Part shown: one piece after another, positions 13,027 through 25,166 of the stretch
Layout of the letters: each line of letters starts with the position of its first letter
Position numbering within the stretch: position 1 is the first letter of the stretch
DNA from: Earliella scabrosa
Taxonomy: Eukaryota; Basidiomycota; Agaricomycetes; Polyporales; Polyporaceae
Reading direction: 5' to 3'
Length of the DNA: 64,000 bases
Assembly: GCA_022605405.1 (NCBI GenBank)
Contig: JABYQQ010000009.1
Location: 620,001-684,000, forward strand
Program-made: the position numbers and the translations under genes
The notes under the pieces: model-generated
The model's input: the letters and a program-made list of their open reading frames with translations, nothing else
Databases searched by the model: none
Told to the model about the DNA's origin: nothing

Positions 13027-15873
13027 TCATGAACGTTCGATCATTCCAGTCCAATCGAACTTGTCATACTTTCGCTTGAACTTCTTCACTCGCTCCTTGT
13101 TCTGTACGAACTCTATGCGACGCGGTCTTCTCCACCGACGAGGCTCGACATCGAGCAAATTCCCAATGATCTCCGCAGCGAACCATCTTCCGCACCAAGT
13201 CAGGTCGGCACAACACAACTGGAGAACACAACAGAGACTCACCGAGGGAACTCACCGCCACCCTTTTCACCTTCGTCGATATCTTCGTCGCCGTTCGCCG
13301 ACACCTCGCTCGTGCCTTCGATGACGTGCCCGTAGCCCTTCTCGCCCTTGTAGTCGAATTGGACCATGAAGTACGGAAGATTGGGCACCATGGCGCGGCG
13401 GAATCCCCCGGGTCGCGACGAGAAGTCGATCAGCTTCTTGTGTTGCGACCACTCCGCCTCGGACATCAGGATGGATTCCTGAAGGCACAATGTCAGCTCT
13501 GCTCCCTGCTGGTAGAATCAACGCGACGAGGCTGACCTTGAAGTATCCTGGTATCTGTTCGAACTGATCCCAGGGCAAGGGAACGCACTCGATGTACGTG
13601 TGCTTCTGCGCCTTGATCGAGAGCACCGTCTCGTAGAAGACTACCCCCTTGTCTTCCTCTGCGAACATCCGCATGAGGCACTTCATGAAATTCTGTACGC
13701 GCAATTCTCAGCATCAAGGCTTCGACGCGAGCCGGCCTGACTTACCCGCACTTCGTCCCACACGTCGTCGTCGCCCTCGAGCATTGACAGATGATGAGAA
13801 ATGGGGACGATCAGGCAGTGTCCTTCTGTCAGCTCTTCGGTCAGAGTGCAGGACAGGTATACGCGGGTGCCCATGGCCACTATTGGGGCCTTCGGCAGCG
13901 AGTCGTCCTCGCCGTAGCAGAACGGACATGTCGCCAGGACCTTCATCGTCTTCTTGTAGTCTACAGCAGCAATGAGCGACATTACGAGCACTGGATGGGA
14001 TAAACGCACCGTTGATGGCGAAGTGACGCTTCATGTGGTCTGCGCGCATCTTCTTCCTCGCCAGCTTGTCGGCGTTGTCGTCAATGTAATCGAGGTTGTT
14101 CTACCACACACACGTATGACCGACTGTCTTCACTTCCCAGCAACCACCCGCACGTACCTGGAACCCTCCATCTGTCATGACAGCACGAGCAAACTCCGCA
14201 TCGAGGTTCTTCTGGTCGGCCATCCCCGCGCCAAACTTCTCTTGTCTGAGCATCTCCCCAAGCGTGATGTTGTCGTCGTCTGGGTCCACACGGACCATCT
14301 GTCCAGTCTTGGGGTCGCGCTGCTCGACCTGAAGATCCACAACTGTCACTCCAACTGAATGGAGACGAGACACTCTGCTCACCTTGTCCTTGGGCTTGCG
14401 ATTCCCTGGCAGAACAGGCCCGTCGCTCTTCCCATGCCCAACATCATACAACCTCCCCTGTATGTCCAACGTCGGCAACACCTCAACCCGCGTCCGGACG
14501 TTGTCCCCACCCGTCTCCTCCCCACTCGCGCGCCTCAGCTCCCGCTCGTACTCCTTCTCCAGCTCCTCCGCATCCGGCGCGTTCATCAGCTTCGCGCGCA
14601 GCACCTTCGCCTGCATCTTGTTCAGCGACGACGGCGACAGCGCGCGCCTCGTCCCCGTCGCGCTCAGCGTCGGAGTCATCACCGACGGGACCGGCGTGCG
14701 AGACTGCGCGAGCGCGGTGCCCGTCGTCTGCCCCAGCCGCGACGGCTCCAGTCGCCGCGCGCCGTCGTTCAGCCCTGGCGTCGGGGGCCCACTGCGCTCC
14801 AAGTCCGGCCTCCTGAACGACGAGCTACGGCTCGTCCCGCCGCTCGGCGTCGAGAGGTCCGTGAACATGAGCCGCCGCTCGCCCGCGCCCTCGCCTTCGC
14901 GGCCCTTGCCCTTGCGGTCGCGCCCACGGTCGTCGCCCCGGGACGCGCGCCTGCCCTCGCGCTCGTCGAGGATCCGCCGCTCCTCCTTGGCCTCCTCGAA
15001 CGCCTCGAGGGAGCCGAACCGGTCGATCGCGACCTCCTCCACCGGCCGGCCCTCCTCCTCCGCGGTCTCGTACACCCGCCGGAGCTTCATCATCCGCCAC
15101 TGCGAGCCCGGCCCACCGGCGACGACCGCCTTGCGCGGCGCGTCGGGGATGTCGTCGATCCCCCGGCCTTCTTTGAGCGCCGTGTTGAGCTCCTTGTGCG
15201 AGATGTAGGGCTGCCACGTAGATAGACAGGAATGTCTGCATTGGGGAACGGAAAGGATGTGCAAAGGGAAGGGGGACGCACCTTGTCGGGATCTGGGCGG
15301 TCGGGTTGGGGTTTCTTCTTGCGCTCGCTGCCCAGGCTCGAGAAGAAGTCGACTGACCCACCCGTTGTCCGCGCGTTCGAGGACGGCTCGCCATAGCCGT
15401 CCATGGGGTCCTCGTCCATCGGAGTCCCCCTTGAAGGCGAGATTGGGATCGTCGGGGTGGACGGTGGCATGAGCATCCACTCGTCGCGCTTTAGGACGGT
15501 CTCACTGCGCGTCGGCGGGGGTAGGGGAGGGTCTCCCGGACGCTCTTCCGCTCTCGTCTTGAGCTCGAGATCCGCGGCGGACGGTATGTCTGCGGCGAGA
15601 GGCTGCAAACACGCTCTGAATGAACTGGATGGTCACAGCAGGGAAAGACGAACTACGCACCCTCTCGCCGTCCATGTCAATGTTCTTCTCCACCCACATG
15701 TCGTCGTCTGCGACGTCGTCGTCCACGATTCGCAGGTGCTCCTCGTCCTTGCGCGACCGCTTCCTGCTGCTCTCTTTCTCCGACTTGTGCTTCCGCTTGC
15801 TCTTGTGCTCGCGCTCGTCCTTGTCATGTTTGTGCTTGTGCTTGGAGGAGCGTTTCGTGTCGTCGCCGCCCAT
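13027..15873 (-). CDS. CWF19: CWF19-like pre-mRNA splicing / intron-lariat debranching factor
   Basis: Nine minus-strand exons (15661..15873, 15282..15602, 14383..15210, 14158..14328, 14010..14100, 13746..13960, 13537..13692, 13243..13478, 13027..13186) encode 796 residues. Cwf19 family members join late spliceosomes and interact with the lariat-debranching enzyme. The N-terminus is a charged Lys/His/Asp/Ser-rich tract after MGGDDTKRSSKHKHKH. The middle is Arg/Glu-rich and low in complexity. The last 260 residues hold the CwfJ C-terminal domains 1 and 2: ATCPFCYGED, LTEGHCLIVPISHH, HTYIECVPLP and the closing LLDVEPRRWRRPRR. The intron 14329..14382 is in frame and stop-free; I splice it because phases and spacing to the conserved VEQRDP block agree. 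Confidence 0.93.
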
Positions 15874-16512
15874 GATTCCTGATGAAGATGAAGAATGTAA
15901 AGCAAACTGAGGTGGTATGGGTGGTTTGAGAACAGTAGCACTACAACACCTACGTCACATACACCTCACCCATAAAAGGCAAGTACATCGCAGGCGCTGA
16001 TGAACCCTCCGCATTGTAGAATTCCAATTGCAAGCCACTCCTCGCAAGGGGTTTTGTGGGCATGCCATCGAGGAACCTCAGTGAGACGAACACGCAACGA
16101 GCACACGTTCCTCCGCCAATATAGGATATATTACAACGCCAGATGGTACTACAGACACAGCAGGAAGCAACAGAACAAAGGGTCAGGGTACGATAAAACC
16201 GGCGGCATTCAAGAATAAGACTAACGGCGCGCGAACACTCTGAGACGTGTACGGAAAACAACAGCAACGGGAGACGGCGGCACTGTGAACGTAGTAGACA
16301 ACATGGACAGGCGGGGAACAGGCGCAGCACAAGGCGGAGAACCGTAACGAGAGGGTGATCGCTCAAGCACGGCGAGAATAAATAAAAGCATGGAGGCACC
16401 CCTCCCGCCTTTTCTCCCCCCTCCGACAAGACCGACCGACACGCGGCCACGGGCAACTCTAGCAGTCCATGTGGTGCGCGGCCGCGCGAAACACACCTCC
16501 GTCCTTCGCCGC
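15874..16512. other. 639 bp spacer upstream of CWF19
   Basis: It contains the CWF19 promoter and the 3' UTR of the next minus-strand gene. Open frames here have no family similarity. No clear TATA box or repeat is seen. Confidence 0.45.
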
Positions 16513-18363
16513 TCAGTTCTTCTCCTTCGGGAAGCTGCCAAAGTCGGTCTCGCTCTCGACCGTCACCCTGACGCCGGTCTGCTCCGGGTTGCTCTCCACG
16601 GGGAAGATCTCGCCCTTCTGGTCGCGCCCGCCCACCGAGCTCTTCCCGTCCCAGTCCGCGGCCTTGTCGCCCGCCTGGAGCGGCACGGCGTACGCGGGGT
16701 CGCGGGGCGCGTTGAGCGAGAGAACGGGGCCCGTCTGCCCGCCGGGCACACCGCGGCTCGCGGAGATGACGTGCGTCGTGTTGCCCGACCGCGTCGGCTG
16801 GCTGCTCGAGGAGACGGCGAACGAGCCCCCGGAGACGAGCGAGCCGCGGACGGCGAGGATGATGCGCATCGTCATCGACGCGGTGAGCACCGCGGCCATG
16901 CTCGTCACGATCGTCCGGACGGGGTCCTCGGGACCGGTGGGCGTGATGATGAACCAGAAGAGCATGTTGACCATGTTCACGACCCAGATGGCGCCGTAGA
17001 GGTTGAGCCCGTCGCGGAGCATGAGCTTCCAGTACGAGAGCTGCTTGATCTTGAGCGAGCGCACGGAGCGGTTGACTGCCAGGGCGAACTACATAGCGCG
17101 TGGGAAACAATCAGCATGAATGGTCGAGCGTTGACAGATGGAGATGCGGTGTAAGGTGTATAGTTGGATGACGTACCGATGCAGTGTAGAGCAGTGTCGC
17201 TGAGAGCCAGTAGATACCGACCCAGTTCGCCTTAGGCTCCGCGATGCACCCCTGGCCCTCCAAGAGCGGTGTGGCTATAGCACGTAAAATTGTTAGCGCA
17301 AGTCAACTTCAATTGAAACAGATCACTCTCTCGACACGACGGACGGTGTAGATTCGTCCGGTCTGCTCGACATACACCGCAAAAGCCATATTCGCGTTCC
17401 TACCTGTCTCGGACGACGATGCTGAACTGCACCCGTCATGTCGGAAGTTGTGACACAGGCTCCGACAACTCCCACAGGACCACCTGGCAGATGAATACAA
17501 GGATTGCAAGCATCATGCCGAGGTGGTCCACTAGATTCTTAAGTGGCACGGAATGTCGAACGATGCTCCGGAAGAAGCCAAAGGCAGGGAAACTTCCCAG
17601 AAAGAACCAACACTCACATCGGAAGAAGCCGCAACAGATTGCGGTGACGACGACTTGGAGGCCAAGGAGACCGCCCATCGAGTACAGAATGTTGCGGTTC
17701 TTCTCGTAGATGGCGTGAATCCGGATGACATGGACCAAGGAGCAGGCGGCGAGGAGGATTGCTGTGCAGATGGGTTCGAAGAGGAAGAAGTGGGAGCATT
17801 GCTAGGGTCGGCATTAGCTCAAGCTTCGGAATAGGGTGCAATAGGTCCGAGCGCGATACGCCTCCCACGGGCTGTATTCTGTCGTCCGAGCGCCGGGGTG
17901 CCCTCATCCGCCGAGCGGATCGGCCCCCCAGCGACCGCCCTTCCCTTCTCCCCCGTTGCCCGCGACGAGGACGGAATATAGCGTCCAGACCCATTGAGGG
18001 AGGAGGTACTCACATCTTGTGACCATTTGGTGTCAAAGAATGCGACGCCTGGATTGAGACGCGCATGAGCAGAGATGAGAGAGAATTGGACTGCGAAAAC
18101 GACGCACCGACGATGGTGAACTCAATCGGCATGAAGAGGCGGAGGAAGTGGAAGAGGATCTTGAGTGGTGGCCATTCCTTGGTCCTCAGGAGCCGCCATG
18201 TCCGGGGGGACAGGACGAGGGTGTCCCAGGCGGCGACGGTGAGAGTGCACACGAAGAAGTACTTGTGTGCAGAGAGGTGAGGGGGGAGATTGAGGTAAGG
18301 CGGGAGGATTTCGGAGAGGTCGGGGATGCCTCCGTCGGAGGTGTCTGTGGAGTTGTCGGCCAT
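16513..18363 (-). CDS. DUF6533-type multi-span membrane protein
   Basis: Exons 18108..18363, 18014..18048, 17618..17801, 17177..17274 and 16513..17088 encode 382 residues. This looks like the seven-span DUF6533/DUF6534 class, expanded in mushroom-forming fungi and of unknown function. Visible segments include FFVCTLTVAAWDTLVL, LLGLQVVVTAICCGFF, WVGIYWLSATLLYTASFALAV and IWVVNMVNMLFWFII. The extracellular-type block GQGCIAEPKANW is recognisable. A polar tail of about 110 residues follows the last helix. The third intron (17275..17617, 343 nt) is far longer than others here and partly open; skipping it gives the expected CCGFFRSTPLLEGQGC. The ATG at 18363 is chosen because upstream in-frame residues look non-conserved. 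Confidence 0.78.
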
Positions 18364-20192
18364 GCTTGCGGTCTTCCTGAGAACCGGAGAGGGAGTGGAC
18401 GGAGGACGAGGGCGGAGAAGGAGATAATAAGTACTGGCCGTGGGCGGGGATCCAGCGACGGACAGCGCCGCTAAGTATACCACCGTCCAGCGCCTGTGGA
18501 ATGATGATCTGTCCAATCACCGCTTTTCCCCCAGGCGCCCGCTGTCCCCGCTGCCATCCTAGTTTCACAGCAACTAACACATCCTACGGACCACATCCTG
18601 TTCGCCATGATAATCCTTCCCACTTCCATGGCTACCAACCCTTCCTGTTGCCTGTGCATCTCTCGTCGCTCGGTGGGCTCGTCGTCCGCCTCGACCGCCC
18701 AGGACGCCGCCGAACGATGTGCTTCGACGAACCTTGTTCCATCCCATGAATTCTGTCCACCTTCCCCATCTTCCCTCCTCCCGCATCGCCCGGCCGTGAG
18801 CAAACGACATCGCCTCGAACCCATTCTTATCTTTGCGCCCGGCTCGTACAGTGCAGATCACACAGAACATCAACACACGTCCACTTGAGTCCCTTCCGTG
18901 CCCACGACATCCCCGTCGTATCGCACAGCCCGTACCGAACCGTCTCCCCTTGTTCCTTCTTGCCTCGCTTCAGGGCGAGGGTCTGCAAGAGCTCCGGTCA
19001 TTTTGCCTTGCTTTCCGTCTCGTCGATCTAGAGCCGGATGCGCTTGAACGTGCTGAAATTCTGAATTCATCTAGCACAGCGCCCCAGCAGCGCCCGGGCC
19101 CGTGGCATGCAAACTCCGGTTCCGACATTCCTGTGCGCACCATTCTTTTTCAAGTTTTTGTCACAGGCACGCTAATACCTACGCGACCTCCTTTCCGACT
19201 GACAGCGGGTTCCGAGGCTAGCTGTGTCCATGACATGCAGCGTTGACCACGACCTTCTATGTACCAGCAATTCATCTCCTGGAAGTTCGGCGTCCTGTAG
19301 GATCAGTTGGCGTGCCTGACGGCCCTCCCTGTGTGGTGAGCATTCGTCACACATCCGCCGCATGTCTGTGCGCAACTGTGACCCCGAGATCGTATTCATA
19401 GGAACGTGGGCAACCTACGCTGGGCTCGAACTGTGTAGTGCAGTTTGACCCACGATCCTCCTGGTCGAGCGCGTAACCGCCCGTGAGAGACGGAGCTTGC
19501 GCGAACACAACGCGACGTCGACCTCCAGAATGCCAGCGGTTCAAAACTTGGCTTTGGGTGCAGAACTCGGGAGGATCGTTCTGCCCTGACACCGCGCCGA
19601 TCGATCGTGGCTGCAGACGGGTCTCGGTCGCGGTGGCGCACATACATATATGTGCTTTGGGCGGATCCCGACAAGTTGAGACCCCGGCCGCCTTCTGAAC
19701 GAGTCCAAGACAGTGACGTCCAGGCCGTCGGAGGGCCGAGCTGGATCGTCCATGTGGGCTGAGGCGGGTTGGTCTGGGATACTAACCATTACAATCCTCG
19801 TCAGGTCCATGCCGAAGAACCAGCAAGTCCAAAGACATCTACGTCAGGAGGTTGGCATCTGGATGCAATTGCACCGAGCTTGACTGCGATCCCTCCGCAC
19901 CCACATCCCATCACCGCATCCCGCACGCATATCTAACTCACTCCACCGCCAACGCATGTTTCGAATGCTGATTCCTGCGGCAGAGCGAGTTCTTGTCTCA
20001 AGAATGAATGGTCCCACATGAATGACAACGACATTACCCTTCTTGGGACGGTAGTAGAAGTACTAGTAGACTTTGTACTAGTACTTACGTATGCGCGTCT
20101 TACCGAGCTTATGTAACGATAAGTGGTGTTGGTCTCGCACTCGGTAAACATTCCCTCACCTACAAGCGTTGGCATACCACTTGCTTGTGACA
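18364..20192. other. 1.83 kb divergent intergenic region
   Basis: It lies between the DUF6533 gene (-) and the CLYBL gene (+). I found no protein family, tRNA or transposon. Open frames on both strands lack conserved motifs. A perfect inverted repeat at 20058-20086 is listed separately. Confidence 0.45.
20058..20086. repeat. Perfect inverted repeat, 11 nt arms, 7 nt loop
   Basis: Left arm AAGTACTAGTA (20058-20068) and right arm TACTAGTACTT (20076-20086) are exact reverse complements around GACTTTG. The element ends 106 nt before the CLYBL start codon. It could be a transcription-factor site, a stem-loop in the 5' leader, or a small transposon footprint; the sequence does not decide. Confidence 0.7.
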
Positions 20193-21925
20193 ATGTTCAA
20201 GTCTACTCTTCGAGTTCTGCATCCCCGAGCACCCCCTCCCATCCCTGCATACGTCGCTAGTGTCAGACCTAAGTCAAGCAGCACTCAGGCAAATGCGGCC
20301 GACACTAATCTCACCAGTGGTCAAAGCCCAACTACTGCAGTCGATGGTAGCAGCGCACTGCACCCAGCTCGCGAAATGAACAGTGGGGTTCACCTCGGTC
20401 GTTCATACTTATACGGTTCGTCTACCCTTCGCTCCCAGGTTTGTCGAGGCATGGTTCCAGTGTGTTCAACATGCACGCAGTACCTGCCACGGCCGAACGC
20501 ATGCTCGAGAAGTCGCTGAGCACCCCCTCGGACGTCATCATCTACGACCTCGAGGACAGCGTCCCGCCCTCGCCCGCGGACAAGACCAGTGCGCGAGCCA
20601 GACTCGCCCACTTCCTGTCAGTACGTGGAGGGCCTCTTGCTCTCGTACTTGTATTGAGACCGGGGAGCGACACGCTCATATGAGCTACGACCTTCTTGAA
20701 GACCCGCTCGGGGAGCCTGCCCTCGTCGGAGAGGATCGCGGTCAGGCTGAACTCCAACACCACGCCCTTCTTCGCGGACGACATCCTCCAAGCCGTGAGT
20801 CTCTCCTTGACACTGCCGCACGAATCGTTCTCGCTGGACGCGTCGAACCCACATGCGCACGCATAAGATGCGTCTCCCGTGCATCCGCACGCTCGTCCTC
20901 CCGAAAGTCCACTCGGCGCAAGACCTGCACCACGTGTCGGAGGAGATCTACATGGCGTACAGAGCGCACAAGTTCCGGAGCCCGGACGGGCCGCCCGTGC
21001 AGCTCGTCGCGAGCGTGGAGAGCGCGAAGGCGATGTACAACCTGGGAGAGATCGCGGCGTGGCAGTCGCGGTGGGGCGCGGCGACGGGTGGCACGCTGGC
21101 TGCGTTGCTGGTACGTCGAATCTCGTTGCTTCGGAGGGGTGTGCATGTGCGTGACTCGGACCGGTGCTGGGGCAGTTTGCTGCAGAGGATTGTGAGTGGT
21201 GCTCTCTTTCGCGTGCTGTCAAAGGTTTTCGGGACTCAATTGGAAGCAGATTGCGCCGACACTGGCATCATCCGCACCAAGTCCCGTCAGGAACTGCTGT
21301 ATACGCGCTCGCATATCGTCGTTACTGCAAGGGCGTTCGGTCTCCGCGCAATTGACATGGTGCGCTTCGTTTTATGCGGACTTAATCCCATGAGTGAGCA
21401 CGCTCATGGGGCCGTGGCATGTAGGTCTGTGTGAACTACAAGGATCTCGATCACCTCCGAGACGAATGTGAGGATGGCCGCCGGCTGGGCTTCACTGGCA
21501 AGGTTAGATCGCCATTCACTGTAGTTGGTGAAGATGCGCTAACCCTGAATGGGTATTTGCAGCAAGCTATCCACCCTAGCCAGGTCGACACGATCCAGTC
21601 CACATTCGTTCCCTCTTCGAAAGGTGTGCTCTGATATTCGCTTCTACGTCCATTTCTGCCTGTCGCTGATGTGTGCTACAGAGATCCTCCGTGCGGCGCG
21701 AATACTCAGGCAGATGGAGAAGGCGCATCTCTCCCACAAAGGCGCGGCTGGCCTGGAACTTGAAGGTGGAGGGATGGAGATGATCGACGCGCCAATGATC
21801 AAGCAGGTGCGTCTGTCACGCTGAGTAGTGAGGATTCTACCGAACGATACTGAGCGCATATCCAGGCAGAGAACATAGTGCGGATAGCGAAGGCGGCAGG
21901 GTTGCCGATTCCCGAGGTCGAGTGA
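20193..21925 (+). CDS. CLYBL: CLYBL-type (HpcH/HpaI family) mitochondrial citramalyl-CoA lyase
   Basis: Ten exons (20193..20415, 20481..20620, 20702..20794, 20868..21110, 21176..21191, 21250..21359, 21425..21502, 21563..21623, 21682..21806, 21866..21925) encode 382 residues. The family cleaves (3S)-citramalyl-CoA to acetyl-CoA and pyruvate, part of itaconate detoxification, in mitochondria. The Arg/Ser-rich start MFKSTLRVLHPR looks like a presequence. Motifs in order: RSYLYVPATAERMLEKS, DVIIYDLEDSVPPSPADK, RTLVLPKVHSAQDL, VASVESAKAM, FAAEDYCADTG, GKQAIHPSQV. Exon 5 is a 16 nt micro-exon encoding FAAED plus one base of the next codon. Substrate is inferred from family; other acyl-CoA lyase activities are possible. 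Confidence 0.93.
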
Positions 21926-22241
21926 AAGCGCCTTTGGTGCTTTCCGCTGTGTTGTCTGGATCCCGTCGAGGGTACACACCGAAGACGCGCCTGCTTCCCC
22001 CTGTACGAGTATCGTATGCTGTGATGTGATGCGCTTACACATGAAGACGCATAGAAGAACTCTATCATCACCAGTGTGTCGTGAGAGACCCGACCCACAT
22101 ACAACTTGGCCTTGACATCCACCTTCGCTGCCAGGGCCGTACACAGCTTCATGGAGGAGGCTGATATAGTTGGCGAGCGTTGAGGGCTTTCCCTGCCCTC
22201 TGCCCTCCACCTCTCTTACGAGTTCGCATACACTCACCGAA

Positions 22242-24907
22242 ATGGCTCGTACAGATCCCACCAGCGCATTGTTGGGAGCGCTGGTCCAGACTCGGAGTGA
22301 CCCGCTGGGAACGTTCTCTGGTACGGATACCACCTGCTCCTTCTCCCGCGGTCATTCACATCTGGATCTAGATGTAGACACAACTCGTAGTGTATCCTTG
22401 CCATCGCACACCCGGCAGGCGACGGAGAGTCACGATATCCCCAACCCATACAACGAGGCGGAGAGAGCCGAGTCTTGGAAGACATGCGCTGAGATTGTTG
22501 AGCAGCATAGTGAAGAACTTCTCAAGCAGTGGAACGCCGAACTTGACATGCTTCTGGTGTTTGTGAGTCTCTGACAACTTAAAAACTTGCAATGCGTTAG
22601 AATAAATATTGCCTCATCACAGGCTGGCCTCTTTTCCGCCGCACTGACCGCATTCAACGTGGAGTCCTACTCGCTTCTGCAACCGGACAGCAACGACATC
22701 GCAGTGCTGGCTCTGGAACACATGTCGGCACAGCTTCACAGCTTCTCCCTCGGTCAAACCGCCATCAACTCAACCATAGCGCCCTTCACTGCCCCCACTA
22801 CCCCAACTTTCGAGGCACCGCTGTATGCCGTGTGGCTGAACGCTCTGTGGTTCTCGAGTCTCGTCTGCACCCTCTCTGCCTCCACCATCGCGGTCATGGT
22901 GAAACAATGGCTGCACCAATGTGCCCAAGGCGCCTCCGGTGTCTCGCGCGAAGCCGCGCGATTACGCCAGCACCGATACGAGAGCCTGCACAAGTGGCGG
23001 CTCCCACAGATCATCGCGGTGCTTCCAATTTTACTCCAAGTTTCCCTCGTCCTGTTCCTCGCGGGCCTGGTCATACTCCTCTGGAACCTCCATCCGACCG
23101 TGGCTATTTGCGCATCGATGCTCTTCGGGATGCTGATGCTTTTTATCTCAATCACGACCATCCTCCCCACGTTCACGGTCGACTGCTGCTATTTGTCGCC
23201 GCAGGCACTAGGTCTCTACGGGTGCTTACAGGCCATCGCGCGAGGTCTGGCTTCGGTGTTGGAACGCATATCAGCGCGTCTCGACCTGATCTGCAACATG
23301 CATAGGCACAATTCAAGTCGAAGGCGCAAGTACTACAAGAGGATGTCGCGGAGGCTCTTAGCATCCGTTCATCGCATGCGTGCCTGGGCCAGCTGGTCCA
23401 GTTGGCAGGTTCGCGAAAGGGCGACGGTGGAGCGCAAGGCTCAATACCTCGACAGGGCACTCGCGGCAACGACGTACGCGGTCACACTGGACGACTACAT
23501 ACTCAACGCCGAACTGAGCCGTTGCATGTGGGACATGGACGCCGAGAACGTCGTTCCCTTCTGTCGCGATGTTTTGGGCGCTCCCAGGGTGGACCACGAC
23601 CGGCGCGGGACCGCGCTCGATGTCTTCCTGCTCAACTACTGCATCCTCGGCATGGGCAAAGTGGACCCCGCGCAGCTCCTGGGCGGGGTTGATGATCTCA
23701 TGGACTACCCGATCTGGTTCTCCATGCAGTCTCCGGACGAACGCCACCCTGAACACCACAACGCGTACCTCTGGGGGCTCGCGCGGATGGCACCACGCCA
23801 TACCCCTGCCTTCCTCCGTCTCTGCGAGATTTTGAAGGGAGACGGCAACCCGGACATCGTGACCTTGCTTAGAGGCATGTACTCATCTGGTTCAGAAGGG
23901 TCTGCTGCATGCTGATATTTCTATCTAACGGTCTAGTGAGCGACATTCTGCCAATGGATCCCGAGCACATGCAGTCGCTCATGGACAGACTGAGGCAGAA
24001 TGGGGAGATCGACACAGCGACCTGCTTCTTAGGTCTGCTTGCGGTCTTTGTTCTCCATTGCATCCCGTCTCGGGCAGGCGAACGGGAATCTTTCTATATC
24101 CTGAAGCGGACGTTCGTGTCATTCAACGTTTTCATGCGTTACGAGCTTACCAGGTGCCCCACAAACTACGGGAAGCTCCTGGCCGGATTGCACCGCTCTC
24201 GGTTGATCACATTGCTTGGCAACTTGACAGAGAAACCATCGTGCGATCTCCGGTCGTTCAGCTCGCCCAGGGATGACAATCCATTGCACACCGTGGTCTC
24301 GGCGCTGGAGAAGATCAGGGACGAGCACCAGCTCGTTCTCATTGAAGATATTCGCATGTATTGGGAGGCTATCAGTGGAATGGAGACCATGTGCACGCGC
24401 TCGTCCCCGCTTGTGGATTCTTCACTCTGCGAAAGAGTGCAAGGTCTGTCACTTATTCGTTCTCCCAGGGGAGGAGGTATGTCTCCGTGGACGCGGCTAT
24501 GTGTTAATGCATCTGACTCTGTACCGCAGGGCTGCTCTCCACGTTTCCAAGCGAAATAATTGGACGTGAGTGCTTCATGCCAGGATCGCCTCTCTGCGCG
24601 GCTTGACTCGCTGTAATTCAGAACAATGCAAGGCGTTCGACGATTACATTCGACGCAACAACCTCGCAGCATCCATCTCTTGGTCAACACCCGCACTCAA
24701 AACCGGCCCCAACGGCGCCCAGAAATGGACCATGTCGGTACATTGTGCGTAGCCTCATCCTATTACCGCGTTCGCCAGGCCCACCTTGACTCCCTGATAG
24801 GCAATGGCGTAGAGTATGGTCAAGGCTGGGCGAACACGACCTTGACGGCGTGCGATATAGCTGCTACTAAGGCCTTACAGAGGTTTTGGAGTCACAAGCA
24901 CATCTAG
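22242..24907 (+). CDS. DUF6535 membrane protein of unknown function
   Basis: Exons 22242..22562, 22623..23889, 23937..24443, 24530..24565, 24622..24737 and 24779..24907 encode 791 residues. The DUF6535 signature is clear: SWKTCAEIVEQHSEELLKQW, then AGLFSAALTAFNVESY, ALWFSSLVCTLSAS and two adjacent hydrophobic helices around IIAVLPILLQVSLVLFLAG. This gives about four membrane spans in residues 105-300, with a long cytosolic helical region after them. The family is abundant in agaricomycetes and has no known function. The donor near 23889 is weak (two candidates a few bases apart), so a few residues there are uncertain. It follows CLYBL on the same strand after 316 bp. Confidence 0.84.
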
Positions 24908-25166
24908 CACCTGTAGTTGACCAACGTCCGCCGCAGCCCTGACCCAACCTAGGACGTGTCCTGCCTTCCCCGCCGTAGGCGTGATTTGGGTAGTCGCTCG
25001 CTCGGGGGACATAGACATAATGTACAACAGAAATGTGCGATTTGTACCCTACGGCGGAGTCGTAATACAAGGCCAGAGATAGCGTGTACAGCCAACACAG
25101 CAGATCAAGCGAATAACAGCACGATACGAGCAGGTCCACGGATTCTCTGATTCGACCACACTGGGC

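Noticed and set aside
14359..15225. 288-codon plus-strand open frame rich in Arg, Pro and Leu
   Set aside because: It is antisense to the CWF19 exons, which carry conserved domains; the composition is that of a shadow frame in GC-rich coding DNA.
15950..17110. 386-codon minus-strand open frame
   Set aside because: It overlaps the DUF6533 gene in another frame on the same strand, is dominated by Arg/Ala/Gly, and the real frame carries the membrane segments.
16390..17154. 254-codon plus-strand open frame
   Set aside because: Antisense shadow of the last DUF6533 exon with no motif.
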